Source: a virus. Taken from it: a stretch of 36,613 bases of DNA. The stretch covers positions 1 through 36,613 of IMG/VR virus record IMGVR_UViG_3300020125_000104, one strand, 5' to 3'. Position numbers and translations under genes: made by a program. The notes under the pieces were generated by a model, which worked only from the letters and a program-made list of their open reading frames with translations, did no database searches and had not been told where the DNA came from. Positions 13,019 through 20,805 of the stretch are shown here, piece by piece (positions within the stretch are counted from its first letter, which is position 1; every line of letters starts with the position of its first letter).

Positions 13019-14193
13019 GTCGTCACCTGTTGCAACTCAGTGTTGGATAACGCGCGCGGCCAATACTGGAACCGGCGCAGATAGCCGAACACGTTTGGCG
13101 GTCCCGTCGACAGACCGAACACGGTCATAGCGATTAAGTCCACCGGGCGCGCCGCCTGCCCAGCTGTGACAGGCGTCGTGGCATCAACGCAGATACTGGC
13201 GCCGCCCACACTGACAGTATAGGCCACCTTATGAACGGCATTCAGCGCCACTGACGCCGCCGATGTAGCCGTAGACTGCACAGCGCCGCCCGAGTTGGTC
13301 GAGCCTCGCAAGGCAGCCACGGCACTGAAGTTGATCCGATCGAAGTCGCTTGCTGCCGCAGTGCCCACGAACTCCATAACCCGGCAATTGACCGAACCAG
13401 AGTTCAACGGGAGAAGCTCAAAGGCATACGCGCCTTGCGCCAGGGTGAAGCCTGCAGGAGGCCCAGCCGTGAGGATCGTCGTAGACCTGGCAACGAACGC
13501 ACCGGTCGTCCTGATAAACGACGATGGCGCATATGACTCAGCTACCGACGTGTTCTCTACCTGGATCGCATTCAGCGACCCGACGATCGTTACCGTCACC
13601 GTCCCTGCCGTGGAGATATCAAAGTTCAGCTTATTGCCCTGCGTCGCGGTGCCGAACCCGGTCCCGACTGCCGTGCCCGCCGCAATCGTCATGCTGCCTG
13701 TGCCGTTGACCCACCCCACAAACGAGCCAACCGGCAGGTTCGGTATTGTGTGACTAGCCGGGACAGCGGAATTTAGCGCGCGATTCGTCCGCGCCCCCTC
13801 CAGAAGCAACCCGTTTGTCAGGAACCTCGGCGCATTGATTGCATAGTCGGTGATGGTCTGCCCAGCCCCATCGGTCCATAGCAGATTGGTCGTTGCAGTG
13901 GAGCAGACATAGGTGAACCCCGCAGGAAGGGCCGTCATAAACGACGCGTCCTGCGTTCGCCCCGGCGGCCCGCTGCCGCCGCCGTGTGTCGCGCTGGCGC
14001 CGCCTCCGGCATTCATTGTGGCCCGCGCCTCCATCGAGAAGAACCGGCACCAGGCGCTGGGCGACACGTCCCCCATGACCCGCGCACAAAGATTGTTCTT
14101 CAGGAAGAACCGGCAGCGGCCGCAGCGTTCGACCCCGCCCATCAGCTTGTAACCAGCTGCCTGCTGCGATACGCGCGTGAAGACCTGCGCCAT
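13015..14193 (-). CDS. Fibre-like protein with N-terminal HiPIP-like four-cysteine motif
   Basis: A 392-residue protein. Residues 20-52 hold four Cys at 24, 27, 36 and 49 in ERCGRCRFFLKNNLCARVMG followed by DVSPSAWCRFF. Spacing CX2C-X8-C-X12-C and the 'C..C.FF....C..V.G..S...WC..F' pattern match the high-potential iron-sulfur protein family. The motif is joined by a Gly/His linker to a beta-rich body: a parallel-beta/jelly-roll-like stretch (around 95-220) and a LamG/concanavalin-like C-terminal domain (about 230-392; GAYAFELLPLNSGSVNCRVM, FGYLRRFQYWPRALSNTEL). The latter suggests sugar binding. Likely a tail fibre or appendage. The Fe-S assignment rests on motif spacing alone. Confidence 0.72.
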   Translation of the reverse strand: MAQVFTRVSQQAAGYKLMGGVERCGRCRFFLKNNLCARVMGDVSPSAWCRFFSMEARATMNAGGGASATHGGGSGPPGRTQDASFMTALPAGFTYVCSTATTNLLWTDGAGQTITDYAINAPRFLTNGLLLEGARTNRALNSAVPASHTIPNLPVGSFVGWVNGTGSMTIAAGTAVGTGFGTATQGNKLNFDISTAGTVTVTIVGSLNAIQVENTSVAESYAPSSFIRTTGAFVARSTTILTAGPPAGFTLAQGAYAFELLPLNSGSVNCRVMEFVGTAAASDFDRINFSAVAALRGSTNSGGAVQSTATSAASVALNAVHKVAYTVSVGGASICVDATTPVTAGQAARPVDLIAMTVFGLSTGPPNVFGYLRRFQYWPRALSNTELQQVTT

Positions 14194-16260
14194 TTAAGTT
14201 GTGGAATCCACGACGAGGCCATAACTCGCCAGAGCCGTCACAAGGGACGCAAGCGCAGCGTTTGCTCCCTTCGACCCGGTAACAGTTGGACGAGCGATTG
14301 CACTGGCACCGAGGAATCCAATCTTCTGTCCAGTATCGCCTAGGCCCAGTTCTCCTGTTGCCGCTGTAGTGATATTCAGTGTCAGCTCGCCCTTGCCAGA
14401 ACCATACTTCGTGGCAACAGGGTTGGTCATCGCAGTAGCATAGCCACTACGCAACAGCGTGACGGCCGTCACCACGCCACTGGCGACTGTCGTCACAGTC
14501 CACAAGCCACCGTATGCGTCGGCAACCACATCATTGACGCGGTAGCTTGTGCCTCCAGTAGCAACTGTTGCCGATACCGCACGCAGATTTGGAACAGCGA
14601 ACTTCACCCCAGCATTGCTGAACGTGATTGCTGCCGGGCCCAACACTGGCAACTGTCCAGCCGCATCGATCCAGAAGCCCGTGCTGCGCCAGGGGTATGT
14701 CGCGTTCAGCCCGTGCAGGTCGATGCCGTAGGTGATCGTTGGCGTCCAGGCGACCGGATGGTTACCAGAAGCGTTTGGCACTATCTGCATAAGAGCAGTG
14801 CCTGCCAGTGCAGTGTCCCACGGCAGGGTTTGACCTGACCGACCAAAGCCGATCATTGTCTTGCCGCGCCCGGTGCCTGCCGCAATCAACGGTGAGCCGG
14901 TGATGCACAGGGCTATGTCCTCGATCGTCCCGTGCGCCCCGTCGCCGGTGCCATAGTGCAGGTTCCAGTTGATCTTCGATTGCACCGTGTTGCCGGCGTA
15001 GAGCCTGATGTCGCTCTCGCAGTTGATCTGATTGAGCGCTGCAATTCCGGTGACGCCTATGGTTCCGATCCGACAGTCGAAGTTGACGTTGGTGGCGCGC
15101 CCGAGGGGTGATGCGGGATTGGTGGAATCTCCCGTGTCGTAGTGCATGAAGACGCCCATGTTGTAGGCGTCGCCGTTGCCACCGTCAGCCGAGGCGGCAT
15201 TCTTGTTGTAGGTCAGCAGAAGCTGGCCGCGAGCCGACTGCGCGCCGGTATTATAGTTCAGCGTCAGGCCAAGCTGGTAAGCGGTTGGGATTGCCTGCGA
15301 GATGGCCACCGCGTCATTCGTGGTGATGGCGTTGAAGATAGGCTGTCCGGTATCGAGGGTGCCGCTCCAGGCTATGTTCTGGTTGAAGCCCTGTGAGTTG
15401 GTTACCCCTCCGGTCATAGCTGACCCGGCCACCATCACGCGCGCGGCGGTCTGATTGAGTGCGGATTGCGCGAACACGGGACGCTGGAATGTCCAGGTCG
15501 CCGAGGCATATGCCTTGTTGGGATCGAAAGACACCACGCCGGTCAATCGGGTGATGGTCAACAGAGCGCCTAGGCTGGCGCCTGCGTTGTCAGAGGCTGT
15601 GAGTTGCAGATCATTGTTGGCGCCAAGCGCCGCCAGTTCCCACTGTCGCACACTGGCCGTGCTCCATCGGACCGGACGATTGCCGGCCGCAGGGCCGTTC
15701 AGGATAAGCTGTGTCGCTGTCGTATTCGTGCCAATCGTCGTGGCCCCTGAGACGGTGCCGCCGGTGAGCGGCAGATAGGGTGACGAGGACGCCTGGACGC
15801 GCTGCCAGATGGTGCCGCTGCTGGTGACATAATCGCCGGCGAGCCATGTCGTGAGGCCGTCTATCGCGGGTGACGTGCCGCCGACCGTGGCAAGATAGTA
15901 GCTGCCCTTCGGCGCGAGGACGCCATTCGCGAGCGCACCGCTGGCCAGCGTTGGATTGTTCGCCACTGGGTCCCAGCCGCCGAGATAGATTTGCGAGCCG
16001 GTGCCGGTATGGCTATCGAGATACTGCTTGGTGACCGCATCCAGCGGGCCGACGGGATCGCCGGACAACGCCAGCCTGCCTGAACCGGTCATTGTGCCGC
16101 CGGTGATGGGCACAAACGCCGGATTACCGCTGGGTGACAGAAAGGCGTCCAGCATGTCGGCGTTGAGATTAAGGTGCGCGCCCCACTGCTCGTCGTCCAT
16201 GTCGTAGTTGGGCTTGTAGAGCCCTAAATTGGCGGTCAGCGTATAATCGGTGCCACTCAT
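14194..16260 (-). CDS. Tail fibre protein with shared N-terminal anchor
   Basis: 688 residues from ATG 16260, which makes an ATGA overlap with the upstream fibre gene; an in-frame extension to 16668 is Arg/His noise inside that gene. Residues 1-45 (NLGLYKPNYDMDDEQWGAHL, NLNADMLDAFL) form an anchor shared with two other fibres. Next come phage-fibre repeats of the type 'PLTGGTVSG' (PITGGTMTG, YLPLTGGTVSG), a long beta-rich shaft with GNT/NPN repeats, and a C-terminal end GQKIGFLGASAIARPTVTGS, NAALASLVTALASYGLV. This ending is common to many phage fibres and presumed to fold or trimerise the tip. Likely binds a host surface glycan. Confidence 0.83.
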   Translation of the reverse strand: MSGTDYTLTANLGLYKPNYDMDDEQWGAHLNLNADMLDAFLSPSGNPAFVPITGGTMTGSGRLALSGDPVGPLDAVTKQYLDSHTGTGSQIYLGGWDPVANNPTLASGALANGVLAPKGSYYLATVGGTSPAIDGLTTWLAGDYVTSSGTIWQRVQASSSPYLPLTGGTVSGATTIGTNTTATQLILNGPAAGNRPVRWSTASVRQWELAALGANNDLQLTASDNAGASLGALLTITRLTGVVSFDPNKAYASATWTFQRPVFAQSALNQTAARVMVAGSAMTGGVTNSQGFNQNIAWSGTLDTGQPIFNAITTNDAVAISQAIPTAYQLGLTLNYNTGAQSARGQLLLTYNKNAASADGGNGDAYNMGVFMHYDTGDSTNPASPLGRATNVNFDCRIGTIGVTGIAALNQINCESDIRLYAGNTVQSKINWNLHYGTGDGAHGTIEDIALCITGSPLIAAGTGRGKTMIGFGRSGQTLPWDTALAGTALMQIVPNASGNHPVAWTPTITYGIDLHGLNATYPWRSTGFWIDAAGQLPVLGPAAITFSNAGVKFAVPNLRAVSATVATGGTSYRVNDVVADAYGGLWTVTTVASGVVTAVTLLRSGYATAMTNPVATKYGSGKGELTLNITTAATGELGLGDTGQKIGFLGASAIARPTVTGSKGANAALASLVTALASYGLVVDSTT

Positions 16261-18332
16261 GGCGTGACGCTCCCGGTGACGGTGCCGGCACATCGCATGT
16301 TGCCCGAGGCATCGACCGACCACTTGGCCACGCCGCCGACCGCATAGAACAGCTTGCTGCTCGCTGCATCGAAATACAGCGTGTGCAGGTTCTGCGTTGC
16401 CAGCGTCTTTCCACCCGAGAAGTCGATCGGCATGTTGGGCGCCAGCCGGATCGCCGCGGCGTTGGGATTGGTCGCGGTGTCCAGCGTGGCGTAGCTGAAC
16501 TCCAGGATCGCGTCGTAGTAGGTGGCTGGTGTGAAGACCGCCGCGCCGAACGATGACCCAAGCCCCGTCGTGCCGATGGAGATAGCGCGCGATATCTCCG
16601 TAGCGATCGTCGTGCCGTAAGCCCAGGTCACCCCACCGTTGACGACGCTCCCCGCCGAAGTCGGCCATGTCGGTTGCGTAGCACCTGATGTGCCGGTGTT
16701 CTGCGCAATGTAGGTAAAGCCGTTGGACGGGCTGGCGGTTATCACGTCGCCTTGGGTGTAGGCATGATTAGCAAGCCACACGGCGGGCTGGATCGCTGCA
16801 TTGACCAGCGTAAAGAACGCACGCGAGCCCACCGCAGGGTTATAGACCGAATTGCCTGACCCGGCCTCCGGCCCGTTGCCCTTGATGTCCAGCTCAAAGG
16901 CGACCTGCTGAGACGAGGATTGTGGTGCCAGCCCGGTATAGTCGTTGTGCTGGCCGTAATAGCACCACGCGGGGGTAGCCCCTGAGAACCTGTTCACCGT
17001 GCTGGCGAAGCCGAGGTGCTGGCCGCCGCTGACACCTGTGGTGCGTAGGTTCAACTGGCTGTTGTATGACCAGACGAAGTAGTTGGGTGCGCCATATACG
17101 TCGGAGGTGACATTGACCGATGACGCGACATTGCCCACGGTCCCGGCCGTCGTGTTGTAATCGTGGTTGATGAGGATGCTGGGGATAGGAACCGCGCCGT
17201 CAGTGTATTCTCCGATGAAAACCGGAGGGACGAGGCCATCCCCCGTGATGGCGATCTGGTTCGCATGGATGTTGCCGGTATCGCGGACTGACATCACCTC
17301 GCTGGTGCCAACCATGTAGCGCAGCCGTGGGGGGCCGCCTGGGGCTGTCGTGGTGTATTGCAGGTAGTTGCCGGGCGCGGAGTTCAGCGCAGGACCGCCG
17401 TTAAAGTCGATTATCTGTCCCGCACTCATCCGCACCGAAGCCACTGGGTCGGTAACGCCAGTCGGCGGGATAGCGCCGCGTGTATCAACCACCTGACGAA
17501 CGCAGCAACCGCCGCCGCTGCCAACGTCGAAGCCGATCACGCTGTCGATGTATGAGTTGGTGGTGCCGAACCACAGCCCTGTCGTCACCTCGTTCTGCGT
17601 CGCGCCGGCAAACCGTGTGACGATGTAGTGGACGAGATGCCGATTGCCGACGCCGCCCCACTTCGCCGGGTTCACCGCATCGTCAGCGAGCGACGAGGCA
17701 AAGTCGTTCTCCTGGCCTAGCGTAGCTTGCCCAACGACGCTGGACGCCAACCCGGTCTGACAGGTGACGTTAATCAGCGCACCCCAGATATGAGCGTTCG
17801 ATCCTGGAAGACGATCCGTAGCAATGAACGCACCGACTGTCTGACCGCCGGTTGTCTGGTTAGTGGACGGATGAACGACGAGGCCCCAGTTGGACGTCGC
17901 GTCATTAGCGCCAACCGTCATCGTCATGTTCATCATGCCGTTGATGTTGGCCGAGGTGCCGGTATTCACCGCGCTGCCATCGTGACGGATGAAGATATCG
18001 GCACCTTGTGTGCCAGTCGGAGCAGCTTGATTGATAATCCACTGGCCGTTGAGTTCGTAAGATGGGCGGCCACCGCGATTGGAGAAGACGGGAACCTGAC
18101 CGATAGCCATACCAAACGCCGACCCGCTCAGTGGCGCATTAAACACCGTCGGCCCGGTAACGGTGCCGCCGGCCAACGGCAGGAACGTGCCACCTGGACC
18201 GGATGACTTCAGCAGGCTATCGAGCGTATCGGCGTTGGCGTTCCAGTGCCCGCCCCAGGCGTCCACGTCGGAGTTAAACGTCGGTTTGTAGAGGCTGACG
18301 TTGGGCGTTAGAGTGAAATTACTGCCGCTCAT
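16257..18332 (-). CDS. Tail fibre protein, paralogue of the next fibre
   Basis: 691 residues from ATG 18332, three bases after the upstream stop. The first 45 residues (NVSLYKPTFNSDVDAWGGHW, NANADTLDSLL) are clearly related to those of the following fibre gene, and the PLAGGTVTGPT motif follows. The body is beta-rich and Gly/Thr/Asn-rich; near residues 560-600 is a small module with WLANHAYTQGDVITA, GFTYIAQNTG and TQPTWPT, like carbohydrate-binding type 5/12 modules. The C-terminus ends in ASSKLFYAVGGVAKWSVDASGN. Likely the second type of receptor-binding or branching fibre on the same tail attachment point. Confidence 0.82.
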   Translation of the reverse strand: MSGSNFTLTPNVSLYKPTFNSDVDAWGGHWNANADTLDSLLKSSGPGGTFLPLAGGTVTGPTVFNAPLSGSAFGMAIGQVPVFSNRGGRPSYELNGQWIINQAAPTGTQGADIFIRHDGSAVNTGTSANINGMMNMTMTVGANDATSNWGLVVHPSTNQTTGGQTVGAFIATDRLPGSNAHIWGALINVTCQTGLASSVVGQATLGQENDFASSLADDAVNPAKWGGVGNRHLVHYIVTRFAGATQNEVTTGLWFGTTNSYIDSVIGFDVGSGGGCCVRQVVDTRGAIPPTGVTDPVASVRMSAGQIIDFNGGPALNSAPGNYLQYTTTAPGGPPRLRYMVGTSEVMSVRDTGNIHANQIAITGDGLVPPVFIGEYTDGAVPIPSILINHDYNTTAGTVGNVASSVNVTSDVYGAPNYFVWSYNSQLNLRTTGVSGGQHLGFASTVNRFSGATPAWCYYGQHNDYTGLAPQSSSQQVAFELDIKGNGPEAGSGNSVYNPAVGSRAFFTLVNAAIQPAVWLANHAYTQGDVITASPSNGFTYIAQNTGTSGATQPTWPTSAGSVVNGGVTWAYGTTIATEISRAISIGTTGLGSSFGAAVFTPATYYDAILEFSYATLDTATNPNAAAIRLAPNMPIDFSGGKTLATQNLHTLYFDAASSKLFYAVGGVAKWSVDASGNMRCAGTVTGSVTP

Positions 18333-18334
18333 CG

Positions 18335-18904
18335 CTATGCCGCCCGCTGGAAAGTTATGTCTTTGACCCAAGTGCCGGGGGCGCAGACGTGCCCGCTGTC
18401 ATCGAAGGTGATCTCGACCGGGACGGTCACGCTGTAGGCTGCGGCGGCGTATGGACCCATGCCGTATGCACCGACGCCGTATGGTGTGCCGACACCGCCG
18501 CCGATGACGCGGCGGGACAGGCCAACGCCAAAGCCGGCCCTGCCAAATCCCCCGGTTCCATAACCAGCCCGCCCGGACGCGGTATTGATAACGATATCGC
18601 CGGCCTGGATACGCGGGATGTCGCCCTTGTCGACTGACACCATCGGCGCCCGTGCAGGGAGGCTGGCGAGCAGTGTCCCGCCGGTCGGGAGGTCGAACAC
18701 GAGCACCGTATTGATGACGCCCCACGGCGCGGTGGCGACGGTCCATTGGATGGTGGCGATGTTGGCGATATCCGCTCCGTCTGCCATGTAGTCGAAGGTA
18801 GCGGGCCGGCGGGTATAACCCTTTGCGACGATCTCGGCGTTGGTGGTCTGCGACTGCAGCCCGACATAGGCCAGCACGGGGACGGTGAATTGCGGTGTGG
18901 CCAT
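18335..18904 (-). CDS. Tail protein with Gly/Tyr-rich low-complexity segment
   Basis: A 189-residue protein. Residues 1-95 look like an ordered beta-rich domain (FTVPVLAYVGLQSQTTNAEI, then DIANIATIQWTVATAPWGV). Residues about 108-155 are a Gly/Tyr/Phe/Ala low-complexity run (GRAGYGTGGFGRAGFGVG and GVGAYGMGPYAAAAY), then a short beta end. It lies between the head-tail adaptor and the first fibre, so an adaptor-to-fibre connector is plausible. Its ATG shares one base with the adaptor stop. No family recognised. Confidence 0.67.
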   Translation of the reverse strand: MATPQFTVPVLAYVGLQSQTTNAEIVAKGYTRRPATFDYMADGADIANIATIQWTVATAPWGVINTVLVFDLPTGGTLLASLPARAPMVSVDKGDIPRIQAGDIVINTASGRAGYGTGGFGRAGFGVGLSRRVIGGGVGTPYGVGAYGMGPYAAAAYSVTVPVEITFDDSGHVCAPGTWVKDITFQRAA

Positions 18905-19548
18905 CAGAAGCAGACCGCCATGTTGGCGCGCAGCGGTGCCCCGGAATACTGCGCATCCTCTTTCAGCCTGTTGGCGACGGCGACGGCTTCGCTGAACCGC
19001 GTGGTCATCTGCAGTTCGCGATCGTCATCCATGCCCCACATCGCGCCGTAGCGGACGGTGCCAAAGAGGTAGATCTGATAGTGCCGCTCCAGGATGGCGT
19101 TGGTGTCCCCTGCGGCGATGAGCGGCCTCGGCTTGGCGTAGTAGGCGACATCGACGGTGGGTGGCGTCCAGCTAGGATCTGGTGGGTTGGGCAGCACCGG
19201 GTGCGGCAAGAACTCGATGCAATCGCCGACTATGCGATAGGCAGAGGTGGCGTCGCAGCCACATATGCAGCCGCCGTCGCATGGCAGCGGACCGGACCAG
19301 TAGTCGGCCAACGTCAGCAGACCACCGCAGCAGGTAAAGGCGACGGACTCGAACTTCACCCAGTCGGTCGGCAGTGCGACGAAGGCGGCATCGATGGCTT
19401 GCGTCGCGACGGTAATCATCGCCTGCGCGCGCAGCATGGAGGCGATATCGGTTTCGACGGACTGCACCCAGGACGGAATGAGCGCGGCGATGTCCTGACG
19501 CTTGAGATACGCCATCACATCGGCCTGCAGTTGCCCGTAGGACGCCAT
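18904..19548 (-). CDS. Head-tail adaptor, gp11/SU10-adaptor-like, with Cys-rich insert
   Basis: A 214-residue protein. Residues 1-45 (YGQLQADVMAYLKRQDIAAL, SWVQSVETDIASMLR) and the C-terminal helical region (ILERHYQIYLFGTVRYGAMW, then DDDRELQMTTRF) match podoviral adaptors that sit under the portal and receive the nozzle. Unusual is a Cys-rich insert: Cys at 73, 74, 90, 94, 96, 98 and 110, seven in 38 residues, which could bind a metal or form disulphides. The upstream neighbour is a zinc-ribbon peptide overlapping by one base. Confidence 0.82.
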   Translation of the reverse strand: MASYGQLQADVMAYLKRQDIAALIPSWVQSVETDIASMLRAQAMITVATQAIDAAFVALPTDWVKFESVAFTCCGGLLTLADYWSGPLPCDGGCICGCDATSAYRIVGDCIEFLPHPVLPNPPDPSWTPPTVDVAYYAKPRPLIAAGDTNAILERHYQIYLFGTVRYGAMWGMDDDRELQMTTRFSEAVAVANRLKEDAQYSGAPLRANMAVCF

Positions 19549-19715
19549 CAGGCCGGGTCCAGATCAGACAGCGCCGGCTCGGCGCGCGCTGCATCGGCCG
19601 GCTTGGCCTCGGGAGGGGGCGGCGGCCGGGTGAGCCCGCAGTTGCAGCAGAACTCGTAGTGCGTCCACGAGCGATAGCCGCATTGGCAGGCCCACAGGAG
19701 GCTGTCGATGCTCAC
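19548..19715 (-). CDS. 55-residue zinc-ribbon peptide
   Basis: GTG at 19715 overlaps the upstream TGA as GTGA, and its TGA (19550-19548) shares a base with the adaptor ATG. The product begins MSIDSLLWACQCGYRSWTHY, then EFCCNCGL: a CxC and a CCxC pair 13 residues apart, a compact zinc-ribbon knuckle. The tail is Pro/Ala-rich. This gene is short and easily missed, but both junctions and the Cys pattern support it. Its role is unknown; placed directly before a Cys-rich adaptor, a metal-delivery or assembly role could be tested. Confidence 0.7.
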   Translation of the reverse strand: MSIDSLLWACQCGYRSWTHYEFCCNCGLTRPPPPPEAKPADAARAEPALSDLDPA

Positions 19716-20170
19716 GCGATCTGCACCGGATTGGACGACGGCGCGGTGGTGGAGCCGCGGGCATTGGTGGCGGTAACGGTGCAGGTGGCCATGCCACCAA
19801 CGTCGGCTGCGGTGACGGCGTAGAGCGCGCTGTCAGTGCCGACGTTCGTCCCGTCGATCTGCCAGCGGTAGGCGTAGGAGGTCGGCTCGCCGGTCCAGTT
19901 GCCCATGGTGCATTCGAGCGTGGAGCCTGTCTGCGACACATGCGGCACGTCGACGTTGGTGGGCGGCGCGGTGGCCGGCGGCTCTGGGAGGATCTGCTCG
20001 GGCGGCGCGCCAGGGTCCTGCTGCGACGCGAGTTGGTCCTCGCCGGCGGCGGCCGTCTCCTCGCCCTGCAGCACGGCGGCGGCCTCGGCGTCGTCGAACG
20101 ATTCCGCCTCGGGATGCACGCGCATCAGCAGCACCGGGTTGGTGCCTGGCAGGACGGTGGGTTCGCTCAT
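19712..20170 (-). CDS. Ig-like domain protein, probable head decoration or accessory
   Basis: A 152-residue protein. Residues 1-65 are acidic and Ala/Glu/Gln-rich and clearly related to the product of the gene just upstream. Residues 75-150 form an Ig-like fold of the bacterial/phage type: SQTGSTLECTMGNWTG, YRWQIDGTNV, YAVTAADVGGMATCTVTATN, with a Cys pair and the central Trp. Ig-like domains on phage capsids and tails bind surface carbohydrates weakly. The start makes an ATGA overlap. Likely displayed on the virion; whether it decorates the capsid is inferred from its position after the capsid gene. Confidence 0.76.
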   Translation of the reverse strand: MSEPTVLPGTNPVLLMRVHPEAESFDDAEAAAVLQGEETAAAGEDQLASQQDPGAPPEQILPEPPATAPPTNVDVPHVSQTGSTLECTMGNWTGEPTSYAYRWQIDGTNVGTDSALYAVTAADVGGMATCTVTATNARGSTTAPSSNPVQIA

Positions 20171-20475
20171 GGCGCGGCGGGCGGCTCGCTGCCGAGCGGC
20201 GGCTCATGCTGCGAGGCCTCGAGTTCGGCGCCTGCGGCGGCGGTCGCCTGTCCCTGGGCGATGGCGGCGGCCTCCATGTCGGACAGCGACTGCACGGTCT
20301 CGCTGCCGTGGACCTTGGCGAGCAGCACGGGGTCGATGTCCGGGAACAGCACCGGCTCGACCGGGGGTTGGTCGGTGGTGCCCGGTTCGGCGCCCATGCG
20401 GCCGGCTGAGCCGCTCACTCGCACAGGCTTGTCGTGGTCGTGTCCCCGGTGGCGATCGGCGTGCTTGTCTGTCAC
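20167..20475 (-). CDS. Paralogue of the Ig-protein N-terminal region, no Ig domain
   Basis: A 102-residue protein from a GTG at 20475 (AGGAG eight bases upstream, GTGA overlap with the upstream gene). Residues 35-95 (DPVLLAKVHGSE, then MEAAAIAQGQATAAAGAELE) align with NPVLLMRVHPEA and AEAAAVLQGEETAAAGEDQL of the next gene. So this is a tandem duplicate of one module. The N-terminus is His/Lys/Arg-rich (MTDKHADRHRGHDHDK). Function unknown; head-associated by context. Confidence 0.7.
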   Translation of the reverse strand: MTDKHADRHRGHDHDKPVRVSGSAGRMGAEPGTTDQPPVEPVLFPDIDPVLLAKVHGSETVQSLSDMEAAAIAQGQATAAAGAELEASQHEPPLGSEPPAAP

Positions 20476-20795
20476 AGCGTTCTCCTGTCGTCAGTGCGGA
20501 GGTGTGCGGCTTCGGGATGGTCCAACCATGCGTTCATCGCCCGCTCATCACGGGTGATGCCGAGGGCGTTCAGCCGCTGCCACATCACCAGCGGAATACG
20601 CGCAACGTGGGTCCATTCGTCGGAGCCGGTGCGTGGCTTGATCGGGTCGAAGTTAGAGGCGAGTGCCTTGGCGCTATCAAGGATTGGACCCGTGTCCTGG
20701 CTGGACACGATGAGCGGGAGGAGCGTCTCCGCATCCACCGTGACACGGGTCCGCCGGCGCGTTGCCGGATTGGTATGGTCATAGAGCCAAGGCAT
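20472..20795 (-). CDS. Conserved hypothetical head-region protein
   Basis: A 107-residue protein directly downstream of the capsid gene. It has an N-terminal WLYDHTNPATRRRT, a central LLPLIVSSQDTGPILDSAKA and a C-terminal LGITRDERAMNAWLDHPEAA. Looks well folded and strongly coding. No family recognised; a head-completion or assembly role is suggested only by position. Confidence 0.72.
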   Translation of the reverse strand: MPWLYDHTNPATRRRTRVTVDAETLLPLIVSSQDTGPILDSAKALASNFDPIKPRTGSDEWTHVARIPLVMWQRLNALGITRDERAMNAWLDHPEAAHLRTDDRRTL

Positions 20796-20805
20796 GAATG
20801 CCGAC

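Noticed and set aside
16261-16668. N-terminal extension of the 14194-16260 fibre
   Set aside because: Arg/His noise lying in the upstream fibre gene; the internal ATG gives the shared anchor and an ATGA overlap.
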